Source: Candidatus Schekmanbacteria bacterium (lineage in GTDB: Bacteria > CSSED10-310 > JACPHN01). Taken from it: 64,000 bases of DNA. Location: positions 1 through 64,000 of the forward strand of contig JACPHN010000150.1 of assembly GCA_016188575.1 (NCBI GenBank). The letters run 5' to 3'. Every line of letters starts with the position of its first letter. Position 1 is the first letter of the stretch. Below the pieces are notes generated by a model. That model did not search any database. It was not told where the DNA came from and saw nothing but the letters and a program-made list of their open reading frames with translations. Positions 31,811-40,439 of this stretch are shown here, piece by piece. A program made the translations under genes and the position numbers.

Positions 31811-31848
31811 CGCCAGCGCCTCGGAGTCGCCACACAGGGAGACTGCGA

Positions 31849-32328
31849 ATGGCAACCATGTCAACACTCTCGGCGGGCGGCACAAAATCCTCCGGTGCCG
31901 GCGCTATCCGACATTACTGCACGTTTTGGGTGGAAAGCCTTTACCTCGGCGTCGAGTCGATCCGGGTTCAGGAGGTCGTCCGCCATATTCCGACGACGCG
32001 AGTACCGCTCGCGCCGCCGGCGGCCAAGGGTCTCATCAACCTACGCGGACAAATCGTGCTGACAGTAGACCTGCGCACCCGACTGGGTCTGAGCCCGCGG
32101 GACGAAACCCTGCTGCCCACCAACGTCGTCGTCCAGACCGACGACGGCGTGGTCAGCTTGCTCGTTGACGACATCGATGACGTCCTCGATCTCGATGACT
32201 CCGTTTTCGAAGCGACTCCCAGCACCTTGACTGCCCATCTTCGCGCCCTGCTGCTTGGCGTCTGCAAGCTCGAAAAGCGCCTGCTGCTCGTTCTCGACAT
32301 CGACAAGGTATCACAGTTAGAAGATTGA
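31849..32328 (+). CDS. cheW: Chemotaxis coupling protein CheW
   Basis: A 159-residue protein consisting of one CheW domain: [21 protein letters not shown], then [19 protein letters not shown], then [14 protein letters not shown] and a C-terminal [10 protein letters not shown] strand. It links the receptor to CheA. It follows cheA by 38 bases and precedes the globin-coupled receptor gene by 37 bases, so the three are probably one transcript. Confidence 0.92.
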   Translation: MATMSTLSAGGTKSSGAGAIRHYCTFWVESLYLGVESIRVQEVVRHIPTTRVPLAPPAAKGLINLRGQIVLTVDLRTRLGLSPRDETLLPTNVVVQTDDGVVSLLVDDIDDVLDLDDSVFEATPSTLTAHLRALLLGVCKLEKRLLLVLDIDKVSQLED

Positions 32329-32365
32329 ACCTGGTTCCCCGATCCCCCCACGGAGAAGCTTCGCC

Positions 32366-34174
32366 ATGGTTGGAGAAGTCTCGTATTGCGACCTGTTTGG
32401 AATCACGGAGGAAAGTCTGGAGCTCCGGCGGCAGTTCATCCGCCTCGACGACTCGGATCGCGAGCTGATCGAGCGGCTGATTCCGTGGGCGGAGGAGGTC
32501 GCCGCCAAGATCGCAAGAGAGTTTTACGACTGGCAGTTTGCGTTCCCGCCCACGCGCACCTTTTTCGAGCGCTTCGCGCAGGTGCGCGGTCTGACGATCA
32601 AGCGGCTGCGCGCCCAGCTCGAAAAGACGCAAGCCAGCTACTTCAAGGGAGTCTTCCTGGGGGCGCAAAGCAACTGGGGGTTGGACTACATCGAAAGCCG
32701 GCTGCAGGTAGGCAATGTTCACGACAGAATCGACCTCCCGTTCAAGTGGTACGTCGGAAGCTATGCGGAGTACGCGGCGCTGACCCGGAAGCACCTGGCT
32801 TCGGCCAAGCTGGACGAGGAGACGGCGCAGCGCGCTCTGGTCGCGATCGAGAGAGTGTTCAACCTCGACATGCAGACAGTCGGCGACGCGTATCTGCTCA
32901 GCGTGCTCGGTTCCATGGGGCTCGCGGTTGATCAGATCGCAACGACCGCCGACGAGGATCGCACCGAGCATCTCGCGACGACCAAAAGCTGGATCACTAC
33001 TCTGGTGCGGCAGGCGGACGCGATCGCGGCCGACCATCTCGACGATCAGGCGTTAGCGACGCGGGTACCGGGCCGCCTCGGCGATTCCTTCGGCACCATG
33101 GTCGCCAACTTGCAAGGGTTTGCGGGCCAGTTGAAAGCGGTGGCAAGCGGGGATTTCGCTGCCAGTGACCCCCGCACGGGCAGCGCCACGGATGGCACCG
33201 TCGGCGTGCTGATGTCGGCGACCCGCGACACCGTGAGGGTGCTTTCCCGGCTCCTGGAAGAGACCAATCACCTCATCGCGGCCGCGCGTGAGGAAAAGTT
33301 CTACGTCCGCCTCGATCCCAAGGGCTTCCTGGGAGGGTACGCGCGCCTGTGCGAGGGGCTCAACGGCCTGCTCGATACCGTCATGGAGATCATCGGACAG
33401 GGCGCCACGCGCCTGGGGGGCTCGTCCGAGGAGCTGGCGGTCATCATCGACGAGATGGCCGTGGCCACCGGCGAGACGTCCAAGCGCGCCGGCTCAGTCA
33501 GTGCCACGATCCAGCAGGTGCGCGAAGCGAGCGTGCAGATTGCCGCAGCGGTCGAGGAGCTCAGCGCTAGTACGCAGGAGATCTCACGGAACACGGCCGA
33601 GGCGGCGCGTGAAGCCGGGTCCGCCGTGGACTTCGCGCGGCAAACGGAAGAAGCCATGACACGGCTCGGCCAGAGCAGCCGTGAGATCGGCAAGGTGGTC
33701 AACGTCATCACTTCGATTGCACAGCAAACCAAGCTCCTGGCGCTGAACGCCACCATCGAGGCGGCCCGGGCGGGCGAGGCTGGTAAGGGTTTCGCCGTCG
33801 TCGCGGGAGAGGTGAAGGAGCTCGCCAAGGAGACCGCGGCCGCCACCGACGAAATCGGCGAGAAGATCGAGGTGATTCAAGAAGATGTGCGCATGGTGGT
33901 CAGCGCCATGGGCGAGATCACCCAGAAGATCAACCTGATCAACGACATGCAGACCGGCATCGCCGGAGCCGTCGAAGAGCAGGCCGTCACCTGTGGTGAA
34001 ATCGCGCAAAACCTGGGTGAAGCCAATCAGGCGATTACCAGCATCGCCGAGAGCAGTGACAACATGGCCAATGCAGCGCGCAAGGCGAGCACGGCCACGG
34101 AAGAGACCCGCAAGGCCGCCGGCGAGCTCGCGAGCATGGCGTCGCAGCTCCAGCAGCTCGTGACGCGCCACTAG
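32366..34174 (+). CDS. Soluble globin-coupled chemoreceptor (HemAT-like, oxygen/gas sensor)
   Basis: A 602-residue methyl-accepting protein without membrane segments. Residues 1-190 form a protoglobin-type sensor: [19 protein letters not shown] is followed by [19 protein letters not shown], where the histidine is at the proximal heme-ligand position. A HAMP-like linker follows, then the signalling hairpin with the conserved tip [20 protein letters not shown] and [19 protein letters not shown]. The asparagine usual at QTN is lysine here. It likely senses oxygen or another gas and sets CheA activity. No C-terminal pentapeptide for CheR binding is visible. Its place between cheW and cheB ties it to this pathway. 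Confidence 0.88.
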   Translation: MVGEVSYCDLFGITEESLELRRQFIRLDDSDRELIERLIPWAEEVAAKIAREFYDWQFAFPPTRTFFERFAQVRGLTIKRLRAQLEKTQASYFKGVFLGAQSNWGLDYIESRLQVGNVHDRIDLPFKWYVGSYAEYAALTRKHLASAKLDEETAQRALVAIERVFNLDMQTVGDAYLLSVLGSMGLAVDQIATTADEDRTEHLATTKSWITTLVRQADAIAADHLDDQALATRVPGRLGDSFGTMVANLQGFAGQLKAVASGDFAASDPRTGSATDGTVGVLMSATRDTVRVLSRLLEETNHLIAAAREEKFYVRLDPKGFLGGYARLCEGLNGLLDTVMEIIGQGATRLGGSSEELAVIIDEMAVATGETSKRAGSVSATIQQVREASVQIAAAVEELSASTQEISRNTAEAAREAGSAVDFARQTEEAMTRLGQSSREIGKVVNVITSIAQQTKLLALNATIEAARAGEAGKGFAVVAGEVKELAKETAAATDEIGEKIEVIQEDVRMVVSAMGEITQKINLINDMQTGIAGAVEEQAVTCGEIAQNLGEANQAITSIAESSDNMANAARKASTATEETRKAAGELASMASQLQQLVTRH

Positions 34175-34188
34175 GCGAAGGAACCGAC

Positions 34189-35259
34189 ATGAACGATGCA
34201 ATCCGCGTGTTTCTCGTGGACGATTCTGCGCTCGTCCGCCGGCTCTTGCGCCGGACGATGGATGAGCAGAGTGATCTCGTCGTTTGCGGCGACGCCGCGG
34301 ATGGGCGGATGGCCGTCGAGATGATCGGGCGAAACGTTCCTGACCTTGTCGTGCTCGACGTGGAGATGCCCGTCATGGACGGGATCACCGCGCTCGGCCT
34401 CATCAAGAAGCAGCACCCCAAGCTCCCCGTCATCATGTTCAGCACGCTGACATCGCGCGGCGCCGCGGTGACGATCGAGGCGCTCAGTCGCGGAGCGGCG
34501 GACTACGTCACCAAGCCAACTGGAAAGGCGAGCCTCGAGGAATCGATCGCGGGTATTCGCGACGATCTCATCCCGCGCATCCGCGCGCTGGTTGGCACGG
34601 CGCGTAGGGCAGCGAGCCCCGACCGCGCTGCGGCCGCAGCAGCGATACCCGCACTGCTTCCCAAACGCCGGCTCACGTGTCAGCCCGCGGCGATCGTTGC
34701 CATCGGCGTCTCGACCGGAGGCCCCGATGTGCTGCGGCAAATTCTTCCCGCCCTGCCGGCGACCTTGGCCGCGCCCGTGGTCGTCGTGCAACACATGCCC
34801 AAGATGTTCACAACGCTGCTGGCATCGAGCCTCGACGCGCGCTGCCCCCTGACCGTCCGCGAGGCGGCCGGTGGGGAAACAGTCGCCGCCGGCTCCGTGT
34901 GGATCGCCCCAGGCGGGTTGCATCTCGAAGTCGAGCGGAAGGATCGGACCGTGCTGTTGAAAACGCACACCGGCCCGCCGGAAAACTCATGTCGCCCCGC
35001 TGTCGACGTCTTGTTTCGCTCCGTGGCCAAGGCCTACGGGGAGCGCGCGCTGGCGGTCGTGTTGACCGGGATGGGCAGCGACGGCGCCAGTGGTGCCACG
35101 CACATCTACAACGGCGGTGGCCAGGTCCTCGTGCAGAACCAGGAGACCAGCGCCGTCTGGGGCATGCCCGGCGCCGTCGTGGAGAAAGGTGTTGCCGACG
35201 CCGTGTTGACACCCGCCGAGCTTGGCCGCGAAATCATCAGACGCGTCGCCGGCGCGTGA
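34189..35259 (+). CDS. cheB: Chemotaxis protein-glutamate methylesterase CheB
   Basis: A 356-residue response regulator with an enzymatic output. The receiver domain (VFLVDDSALVRRLL, LVVLDVEMPVMDG with the phospho-accepting Asp, and the later SRGAADYVTKP) is followed by a linker and the methylesterase domain with its catalytic triad: Ser in GVSTGGPDVL, His in VVVQHMPKMF and Asp in VLTGMGSDGA. It removes methyl groups from the receptor, giving adaptation. It lies 14 bases after the receptor gene and 16 bases before cheR. Confidence 0.95.
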   Translation: MNDAIRVFLVDDSALVRRLLRRTMDEQSDLVVCGDAADGRMAVEMIGRNVPDLVVLDVEMPVMDGITALGLIKKQHPKLPVIMFSTLTSRGAAVTIEALSRGAADYVTKPTGKASLEESIAGIRDDLIPRIRALVGTARRAASPDRAAAAAAIPALLPKRRLTCQPAAIVAIGVSTGGPDVLRQILPALPATLAAPVVVVQHMPKMFTTLLASSLDARCPLTVREAAGGETVAAGSVWIAPGGLHLEVERKDRTVLLKTHTGPPENSCRPAVDVLFRSVAKAYGERALAVVLTGMGSDGASGATHIYNGGGQVLVQNQETSAVWGMPGAVVEKGVADAVLTPAELGREIIRRVAGA

Positions 35260-35275
35260 TCATGGGAGGCGGTCG

Positions 35276-36121
35276 ATGAGCATGCTGCCGCTGTTCAGCG
35301 CGTCTGAGGATGCGGCGGCGTTCATTCGCCGCATCGTGCGCGAGGAAACCGGCGTCAACCTTGGACCGGACAAACAATACCTCATCGACACCCGTCTTCA
35401 GCCCATTCTGCGCCAATACGGGCTGGCTTCGCACGGAGACCTCGTCGGCAAGCTCAGAAACGGCGCCGCCCGTGACGTCCTGCGGCGCGCGGTCATCGAG
35501 GCGCTGTTGACCCCGGAGACTTCCTTCTTCCGCGACCGGCACGTTTTTTCTTACCTCGAGAATCTCCTGCTTCCCAGTGTGATCGCGTCGCGCGCGGCGG
35601 AACGACAGCTCCGGATCTGGAGCGCGGCGTCGTCGAGCGGCCAGGAGATCTACAGCCTGGCCATGCTGCTCGCCGAGAAATTCCCGCAGCTTCGCGGATG
35701 GACAGTTTCGCTGCTGGCGACGGACGTCTCGGAACGGATTCTCGCGTATGCCAGGGCGGGGTGTTATACGCGATTCGAGGCGCAGCGCGGCCTCACGGAA
35801 GAGCAGAGGCGCAAGTACCTCATGGAGCGGGATGGGGACTTCCAGGTGCGCAAGGACTTGCGGCAACTGGTGGATTTCAGGATTCTCAACCTCACCGCGA
35901 AATGGCCGCCGCTGCCGCCGATGGACATCATCCTGCTGCGCAACGTGCTGATTTACTTCAATGACGAGACGCGGCGGGATATCTTTGCGCAGGCTGCCTG
36001 TGCGCTACGGCGCGATGGGGTGTTGATCCTGGGCGCCAGCGAGACGATCGTGCGGTCGGAATTCGGGTTCCGCCCGCGCCTGGGCACAGCGCCTGGGGTC
36101 TACGAGCGCACGGACGGTTGA
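35276..36121 (+). CDS. cheR: Chemotaxis protein methyltransferase CheR
   Basis: A 281-residue enzyme that methylates receptor glutamates with S-adenosylmethionine. The N-terminal helical domain (IRRIVREETGVNL, LLTPETSFFRD) is followed by the Rossmann domain (RIWSAASSSGQEIYSLAML, LLATDVSERIL) and MDIILLRNVLIYF. The ATG at 35276 was chosen because a GGGAGG box lies 7-8 bases upstream and the protein then has the normal CheR start. It ends the chemosensory gene set; no cheY or cheD is found next to it. The end faces the hybrid kinase gene 28 bases away. Confidence 0.93.
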   Translation: MSMLPLFSASEDAAAFIRRIVREETGVNLGPDKQYLIDTRLQPILRQYGLASHGDLVGKLRNGAARDVLRRAVIEALLTPETSFFRDRHVFSYLENLLLPSVIASRAAERQLRIWSAASSSGQEIYSLAMLLAEKFPQLRGWTVSLLATDVSERILAYARAGCYTRFEAQRGLTEEQRRKYLMERDGDFQVRKDLRQLVDFRILNLTAKWPPLPPMDIILLRNVLIYFNDETRRDIFAQAACALRRDGVLILGASETIVRSEFGFRPRLGTAPGVYERTDG

Positions 36122-36148
36122 GCCGTCGCGCGCGAGACTCCGAGACCG

Positions 36149-37885
36149 TCACTGCTGCCAGCGGCTGACCAGCTCGCGGAGCTCTTTCGGCGATACGGGT
36201 TTGGTCACGAAGTCGTCCATGCCCGCGGCCAGACACCGCTCGCGATCTTCCGGCAGGGCGTGCGCAGTGAGGGCGATGATAACCGCCCTGCGCCGGGGTT
36301 CCCGCGCTCGGATCTGGCGCGTGGCCTCGTAGCCGTTCAGCACCGGCATCTCGCAGTCCATGAGCACCAGGTCGAAGTCGCCGCTGCCGGCCGCGTCGAC
36401 GGCCTCCCGGCCATCGGCAGCCATCGCGACCTGATGTCCGGCTCGCTTCAGAACCGCTGCGACCAGTTCTCGCGACGTTCCGTTGTCTTCGGCGACGAGG
36501 ATGCGCCACGGCCGCGCCGCGACCTTCGCGGCAACGCCCGTCGAGGGCGCGGACGGCGCCGCGGCAGCCGCCGGCGGCCGGCGAAAAGGGAGCACTACCG
36601 CGAAGGTGCTGCCGGCGTCGGGAAGACTGCGCACGGAGATCTCCCCCCCCATGAGCGCGACGAGCTCCCTGGCGATGGCGAGCCCAAGGCCGCTCCCCCC
36701 CGCCGGGCGCGGCGCCGCGCCGCATGCCTGGGCAAACGGCTCGAAGACAGCGGCCTGGTCCGCTTCGCAGATTCCGATTCCCGTGTCGCTGACCGTGAAA
36801 CGCACCAAGACCTCATCCGCGGCCTCCGCTTCGAAATCGGTCCGGAGGGTAATCTCTCCCTTGTTCGTGAACTTCACTGCGTTACTCACCAAGTTCGCCA
36901 GCACTTGCCGGAGGCGCCCGGGGTCGCCGAGCACCGTGGCAGGGGCGGGGTAGCCCGCAGATGTCCTGAGCGTGAGCCGCTTGCGGGCCGCCACGGGGCC
37001 GTACAGCATCGCGACGCCCTCGACCACCTGCGCGGGGTCGAATGGCTCACTCGCTACGGCCAGGCGATGCGCTTCGAGAGCAGAAAGGTCGAGGACATCG
37101 TTGAGAATGGACAAGAGGCTCCCGGAAGACGCCACGATGGCCTCTCCCCAGGCCTGCTGCTCGGCGCGCAGACCGCTTTCGACCAACAGCTCGGCCATCC
37201 CCAGCACGCCGTTCATGGGCGTGCGAATCTCATGGCTCATGTTGCGCAGGAACGCGCTCTTGGCTCGGGTCGCGGCGTCGGCGGCTTCCTTCGCGCGGGC
37301 CAGCTCCTCGGCCTCTCTCTTGCGCTCGGTGATGTCCTCTTTGAAGCTGATATATCCCAGCACCGTGCCGTCGGCGGCGCAAACGGGGGAGATGGAGGCC
37401 ATCTCCCAGTAGAGCTCGCCGCTCTTCTTGCGGTTGAGGAGCTCTCCGCGCCAAACCTGCCCGGCCGACAGGGCGCGCCACATCGCCTCATACACTGCGC
37501 GGTCCATCAGGCCGGACTTGAGGATGCGCGGGTTCTTCCCCACCGCCTCCGCTGCGGAGTAACCTGTGGTCCTGGTGAAGAAAGGGTTGACGTACTCGAT
37601 GCAGCCGGCGGCATCGGTCATGACAATGGAGGCGGCGCCTTGCTCGACGGCCGTCCACAGCTTGGCGCACAGGCTTTCCATGCTCTGACGTGCGGCGACC
37701 TGTGCGCGCAGCGACGCGTCGCGCGCCGCGCGCTGGCTACGCAACACCCGCGTTGCCTCGCGCTCTCCCGAGGCCTCCGAAATGTCGACGACGACGCACG
37801 AGTCCGGCGCAGCCGCCGCCGAGCCGGAGCCATCTGACCCGCCGCCGGCGCTCGTGGTCTCGGAAAAAAAGGATTCTTCACTCAT
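36149..37885 (-). CDS. Hybrid sensor histidine kinase (PAS, HisKA, HATPase, REC), soluble
   Basis: A 578-residue kinase with no membrane segment. It has an N-terminal Ala/Gly-rich region, a PAS domain at residues about 75-190 (AASIVMTDAAGCIEYVNPFF, then GYISFKEDITERK), the phosphorylated His218 in FLRNMSHEIRTPMNGVLGM, an ATPase domain (VSNAVKFT, DTGIGI, GGSGLGLAI) and a C-terminal receiver (RILVAEDNGTSREL, DLVLMDCEMPVLNGYEA). It converges on cheR and may modulate the same behaviour. The start codon is remarkable: its ATG overlaps the TGA of iscB in an ATGA, with the ribosome-binding site inside the iscB coding sequence. The start was chosen from this overlap and the absence of kinase sequence upstream. 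Confidence 0.9.
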   Translation of the reverse strand: MSEESFFSETTSAGGGSDGSGSAAAAPDSCVVVDISEASGEREATRVLRSQRAARDASLRAQVAARQSMESLCAKLWTAVEQGAASIVMTDAAGCIEYVNPFFTRTTGYSAAEAVGKNPRILKSGLMDRAVYEAMWRALSAGQVWRGELLNRKKSGELYWEMASISPVCAADGTVLGYISFKEDITERKREAEELARAKEAADAATRAKSAFLRNMSHEIRTPMNGVLGMAELLVESGLRAEQQAWGEAIVASSGSLLSILNDVLDLSALEAHRLAVASEPFDPAQVVEGVAMLYGPVAARKRLTLRTSAGYPAPATVLGDPGRLRQVLANLVSNAVKFTNKGEITLRTDFEAEAADEVLVRFTVSDTGIGICEADQAAVFEPFAQACGAAPRPAGGSGLGLAIARELVALMGGEISVRSLPDAGSTFAVVLPFRRPPAAAAAPSAPSTGVAAKVAARPWRILVAEDNGTSRELVAAVLKRAGHQVAMAADGREAVDAAGSGDFDLVLMDCEMPVLNGYEATRQIRAREPRRRAVIIALTAHALPEDRERCLAAGMDDFVTKPVSPKELRELVSRWQQ

Positions 37886-39222
37886 CGGGTCTCCGGCGCG
37901 GAAACCTCGGCATTCATGCCGGGGAGGAAGCGCCTCTTTCCTTGGTTGTAGGTGTAGCCGTCGGCTCGTTGGAGCAGGCGGCAGTGTTTGTGCGAAATGC
38001 CCTGGACAGTACCAGCGACCGTTTGGATGTTGAAGCTGCCCGTAGCACGTATCGCAACGCGCCCAACGTACGTGCCGACTTTTTTGCCTTGTGATACAAC
38101 CGCGCGGACCAAATCGCCGGTTGCAAAACCGTGTACACGCTTCTGCCGCATCAAATAGCCGCGCGGAAAGCCAAACTTGTCGACGCGCGTTCGCTGATAG
38201 CTGCCACGGCCACTGGCCTTGATCGCCAGTACGGGCTGCTGCCAACCCACGACGCGCTCGACCTCGCCCACGCAGACTGCGTCTAGCACGTGCGCCTTCG
38301 GGATACCGAATCGTGTGCGGTTCCACTTGGTTCGGCCGCCGCTACCGACCTGGAGGTCCAGGCCGGTGCTTGCGAGCGCTTGCCAGAGAACACGCCGTGT
38401 GACATTGACCGCGGCCGCGGTTGCCAGCGGCGCTTTCGCGGTCGCGAGAACATGCGCCAGTCGCTTGCTGTCGCGTTTGAGGAGCTCGCGGACGTCGTGA
38501 CTGCCCTTGCGTTCGTTACACGGCCGACAGGCGAGCGTGAGGTTGCACGCCCGATCGCTGCCACCACGTGACTTCGGCACGATGTGCTCGATCTGTAGCG
38601 GTACGTTTTCGGCGTCGCAATAAGCACAGTGCCGACCCCACTTTTCGAGCAGGTACTCGCGCAGCTCGTAGCCGGCGAGCTCGCCTTGCTGGTACTCGAC
38701 ACCCGCGATCTCTGGGTTCTGCATCGCCTGGGTATCGAAGCGCACGGTTTCGACGGACACGGCGCTGATCGGGCAAAGCTTTCGATAGCGTCCAACCCAG
38801 GCCAGCACGTTGTCGAGCCGGCAGCGAAGACTTGGTGGCAACCATCCCTCGCGCCGGCGCCGGTTGTTGAATCGCGGTGCTCGATAGCGCAGGTTGGTCG
38901 ACCGCCGGCGCCGGCGATAGTTGCTCCGCTGCTCGACGTGCTTGCGCACGACCTCACCCCGGTGCTCGATCTCGGCCAGATGCAGAACATGTTGCGTGCT
39001 ACCGTCCTCACGGGCGAGCGCCACCCCGGTCGTCTTGGCCCCCGGATCGAGTTTCAGTCGCACCGGCTCTACCACGCTGTCCTCGAGGACGCGATCGACC
39101 AGGCGGATCGTAAACGGGTGCAGGCGATGCACCCGTGCCCGGCCCGCCGCGAGCAGCTTGCGCGCTCGCTTCTCCGTGCACGGCATCAGCGGCCGTTTGC
39201 GCCTGTCTAACACGAAAACCAT
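37882..39222 (-). CDS. iscB: IscB RNA-guided nuclease (OMEGA system)
   Basis: A 446-residue protein with the full IscB layout. The N-terminal PLMP domain (RRKRPLMP, residues 7-14) is followed by RuvC-I (KLDPGAKTTGVAL, Asp59), an arginine-rich bridge helix (about residues 88-124), RuvC-II (SAVSVETVRF, Glu158), an HNH domain (CAYC at 199-202, His213 in IEHIVPKSRGG, Asn227, CRPC at 232-235), RuvC-III (HVLDAVCVG, Asp314) and the C-terminal LLQRADGYTY region. All expected catalytic residues are present, so it should cut DNA when guided by an omega-RNA. IscB proteins are IS200/IS605-type passengers and ancestors of Cas9. No TnpA transposase is nearby. The ATG at 39222 begins the PLMP domain. The stop overlaps the kinase start. 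Confidence 0.93.
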   Translation of the reverse strand: MVFVLDRRKRPLMPCTEKRARKLLAAGRARVHRLHPFTIRLVDRVLEDSVVEPVRLKLDPGAKTTGVALAREDGSTQHVLHLAEIEHRGEVVRKHVEQRSNYRRRRRSTNLRYRAPRFNNRRRREGWLPPSLRCRLDNVLAWVGRYRKLCPISAVSVETVRFDTQAMQNPEIAGVEYQQGELAGYELREYLLEKWGRHCAYCDAENVPLQIEHIVPKSRGGSDRACNLTLACRPCNERKGSHDVRELLKRDSKRLAHVLATAKAPLATAAAVNVTRRVLWQALASTGLDLQVGSGGRTKWNRTRFGIPKAHVLDAVCVGEVERVVGWQQPVLAIKASGRGSYQRTRVDKFGFPRGYLMRQKRVHGFATGDLVRAVVSQGKKVGTYVGRVAIRATGSFNIQTVAGTVQGISHKHCRLLQRADGYTYNQGKRRFLPGMNAEVSAPETR

Positions 39223-39550
39223 CGTTACATCCAATGCCTCCGAAGAGGCCCCCACAAAGGGCTCGTGACGCCGCCAAGCTGGCTTGCTCGACGGTCTCCC
39301 CTCGACCCTGTTGGACAGCAGCCCTGTGTGCACGCTCGTTTCGGACCGACCCTACGGCTTGTCTGCAACGCGCACTTACAGAATCCGAGGCTGAGGAAGC
39401 ACCTCGGAGTGTTACTTTTGCTCTGTGTCCAACGTAGATGTTTCAACGATTGCCAATCTCAACAACTTGGTCTGGTCAACATGCAAGCCTCGCGGCTTGC
39501 GACCTTCCTCCGGAGCAAGCTCCGGCCTTCAGGCCGGGGTAGTTGACCAT
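39223..39550 (-). ncRNA. Candidate omega-RNA (HEARO-type) of IscB
   Basis: The stretch directly upstream of iscB on the same strand, where IscB guide RNAs are encoded, folds well. An 8-base closing stem, TGGTCAAC (39549-39542) with GTTGACCA (39480-39473), encloses a GC stem CCGGCC/GGCCGG with loop TGAA (39537-39522) and a perfect 7-base stem with GCGA loop (39500-39483). A third stem, CGGAGC/GCTCCG (39524-39511), overlaps the first and may be an alternative fold. In known systems the guide is the host sequence just outside the element, 5' of the scaffold; here that would be the bases just right of 39550. The left and right limits are estimates. Confidence 0.65.
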
Positions 39551-39777
39551 AGCGGTCATCCATCTCCATCGTGCACGTCATGAATGGAGGTCCAGACTGC
39601 CACGACAGGAGCAGTAGGCTTGCCCATGCGGGCTGTGAGGGTGTGCCACGTTGCCCGGGCCAACACGGTGCTGCACCTGACTGCCTACAGCGTCCGCTCA
39701 TCCCTCCCTCCCGCTTCCGGCAGCAGGTGAGCTTCGACGTTCTACGCACGCGTGTTCGCGGCTCTCTGGCGGCGATC

Positions 39778-39895
39778 CTATCGCGTGGCGGACAGGCTGT
39801 CAATCTCGAGCCGCCGGTACGCCTCGAGGAATCGATCGAGGTTGCCTCGCACAACGTCCCCTGGTCCTTTCGGCGCTCTGCAATCTGTGCAAGAC
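39778..39895 (-). pseudogene. Possible 3' remnant of an unknown gene
   Basis: One minus-strand frame reads CTDCRAPKGPGDVVRGNLDR and then a helical end FLEAYRRLEIDSLSATR before a TAG at 39780-39778. It has the look of real coding sequence, but it is out of frame with the hsdM fragment just upstream and has no start. It could be the tail of another gene joined here by deletion. The remaining bases from 39551 to 39777 hold no recognisable gene. Confidence 0.3.
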
Positions 39896-39929
39896 CGAAG
39901 CAGACCGTTCCTGGAAAGTCGGAGCAGGA

Positions 39930-40292
39930 GTCGAAGTCGAGCTGCTCGAGCACCTCGCGCATGTTCGGCGAGAAGCCCGCGAGGTAATTGCGGAGGTTCG
40001 CGGCGAGGTGAGGCGCGTCGCCGAGCAGTGCGTCGAAGTCGTGGAGCGAGGTGTTGTAGAAGGCGTAGCCCGACGCCTTCCGGAGTTGCGGCTCGCGGTT
40101 CTGGAGGCCCAATGCCTGGAGCTTGGCGTTCACCTCGCGCACCTTGGTACGCGTCGGCTCGCGGACGCAGTCGATGCGGCGGAGCACCGTGAATGGCAGG
40201 ATGACGTCCTGGTACTTACCGCGCTTGAAGTGGTCGCGAATGAGGTCGGCGACCGACCAGATGAAGGTGACCTTCTCGGCGAAGTTCCCCAT
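39930..40292 (-). pseudogene. hsdM: Truncated type I restriction-modification methyltransferase (hsdM fragment)
   Basis: The first 121 residues match the N-terminal domain of HsdM: MGNFAEKVTFIWSVADLIRD, then KRGKYQDVILPFTVLRRIDC, ASGYAFYN, DAPHLAANLRNYLAGFSPNM and REVLEQLDFDS. At that point the match ends and the frame runs on into unrelated sequence. The catalytic methyltransferase domain (NPPF motif) is absent, as are hsdS and hsdR. It is therefore a dead remnant, probably left after deletion or insertion at this spot. It lies on the same strand as the IscB element, about 380 bases upstream of the candidate omega-RNA. Confidence 0.8.
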
Positions 40293-40439
40293 GGGCGCCT
40301 TCTCTCAGCTCTCCGCGCCGGTCGAGCTCGCCGTCGAGGTGCTCTTGATATCACGGGACCGGTGCGGATGTCTACCGGTGCGGCGCGCAGTGCTCCACTT
40401 ACGGCCGAATAGTCGGTGGTATCAGGAAGACGGCGCCCC

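Noticed and set aside
37886-38326. A 147-codon N-terminal extension of the hybrid histidine kinase
   Set aside because: It is the iscB coding region read in another frame; the sequence matches no kinase domain.
39930-40292. hsdM as a working restriction-modification methyltransferase
   Set aside because: Only the N-terminal 121 residues remain; catalytic motifs and partner subunits are missing.
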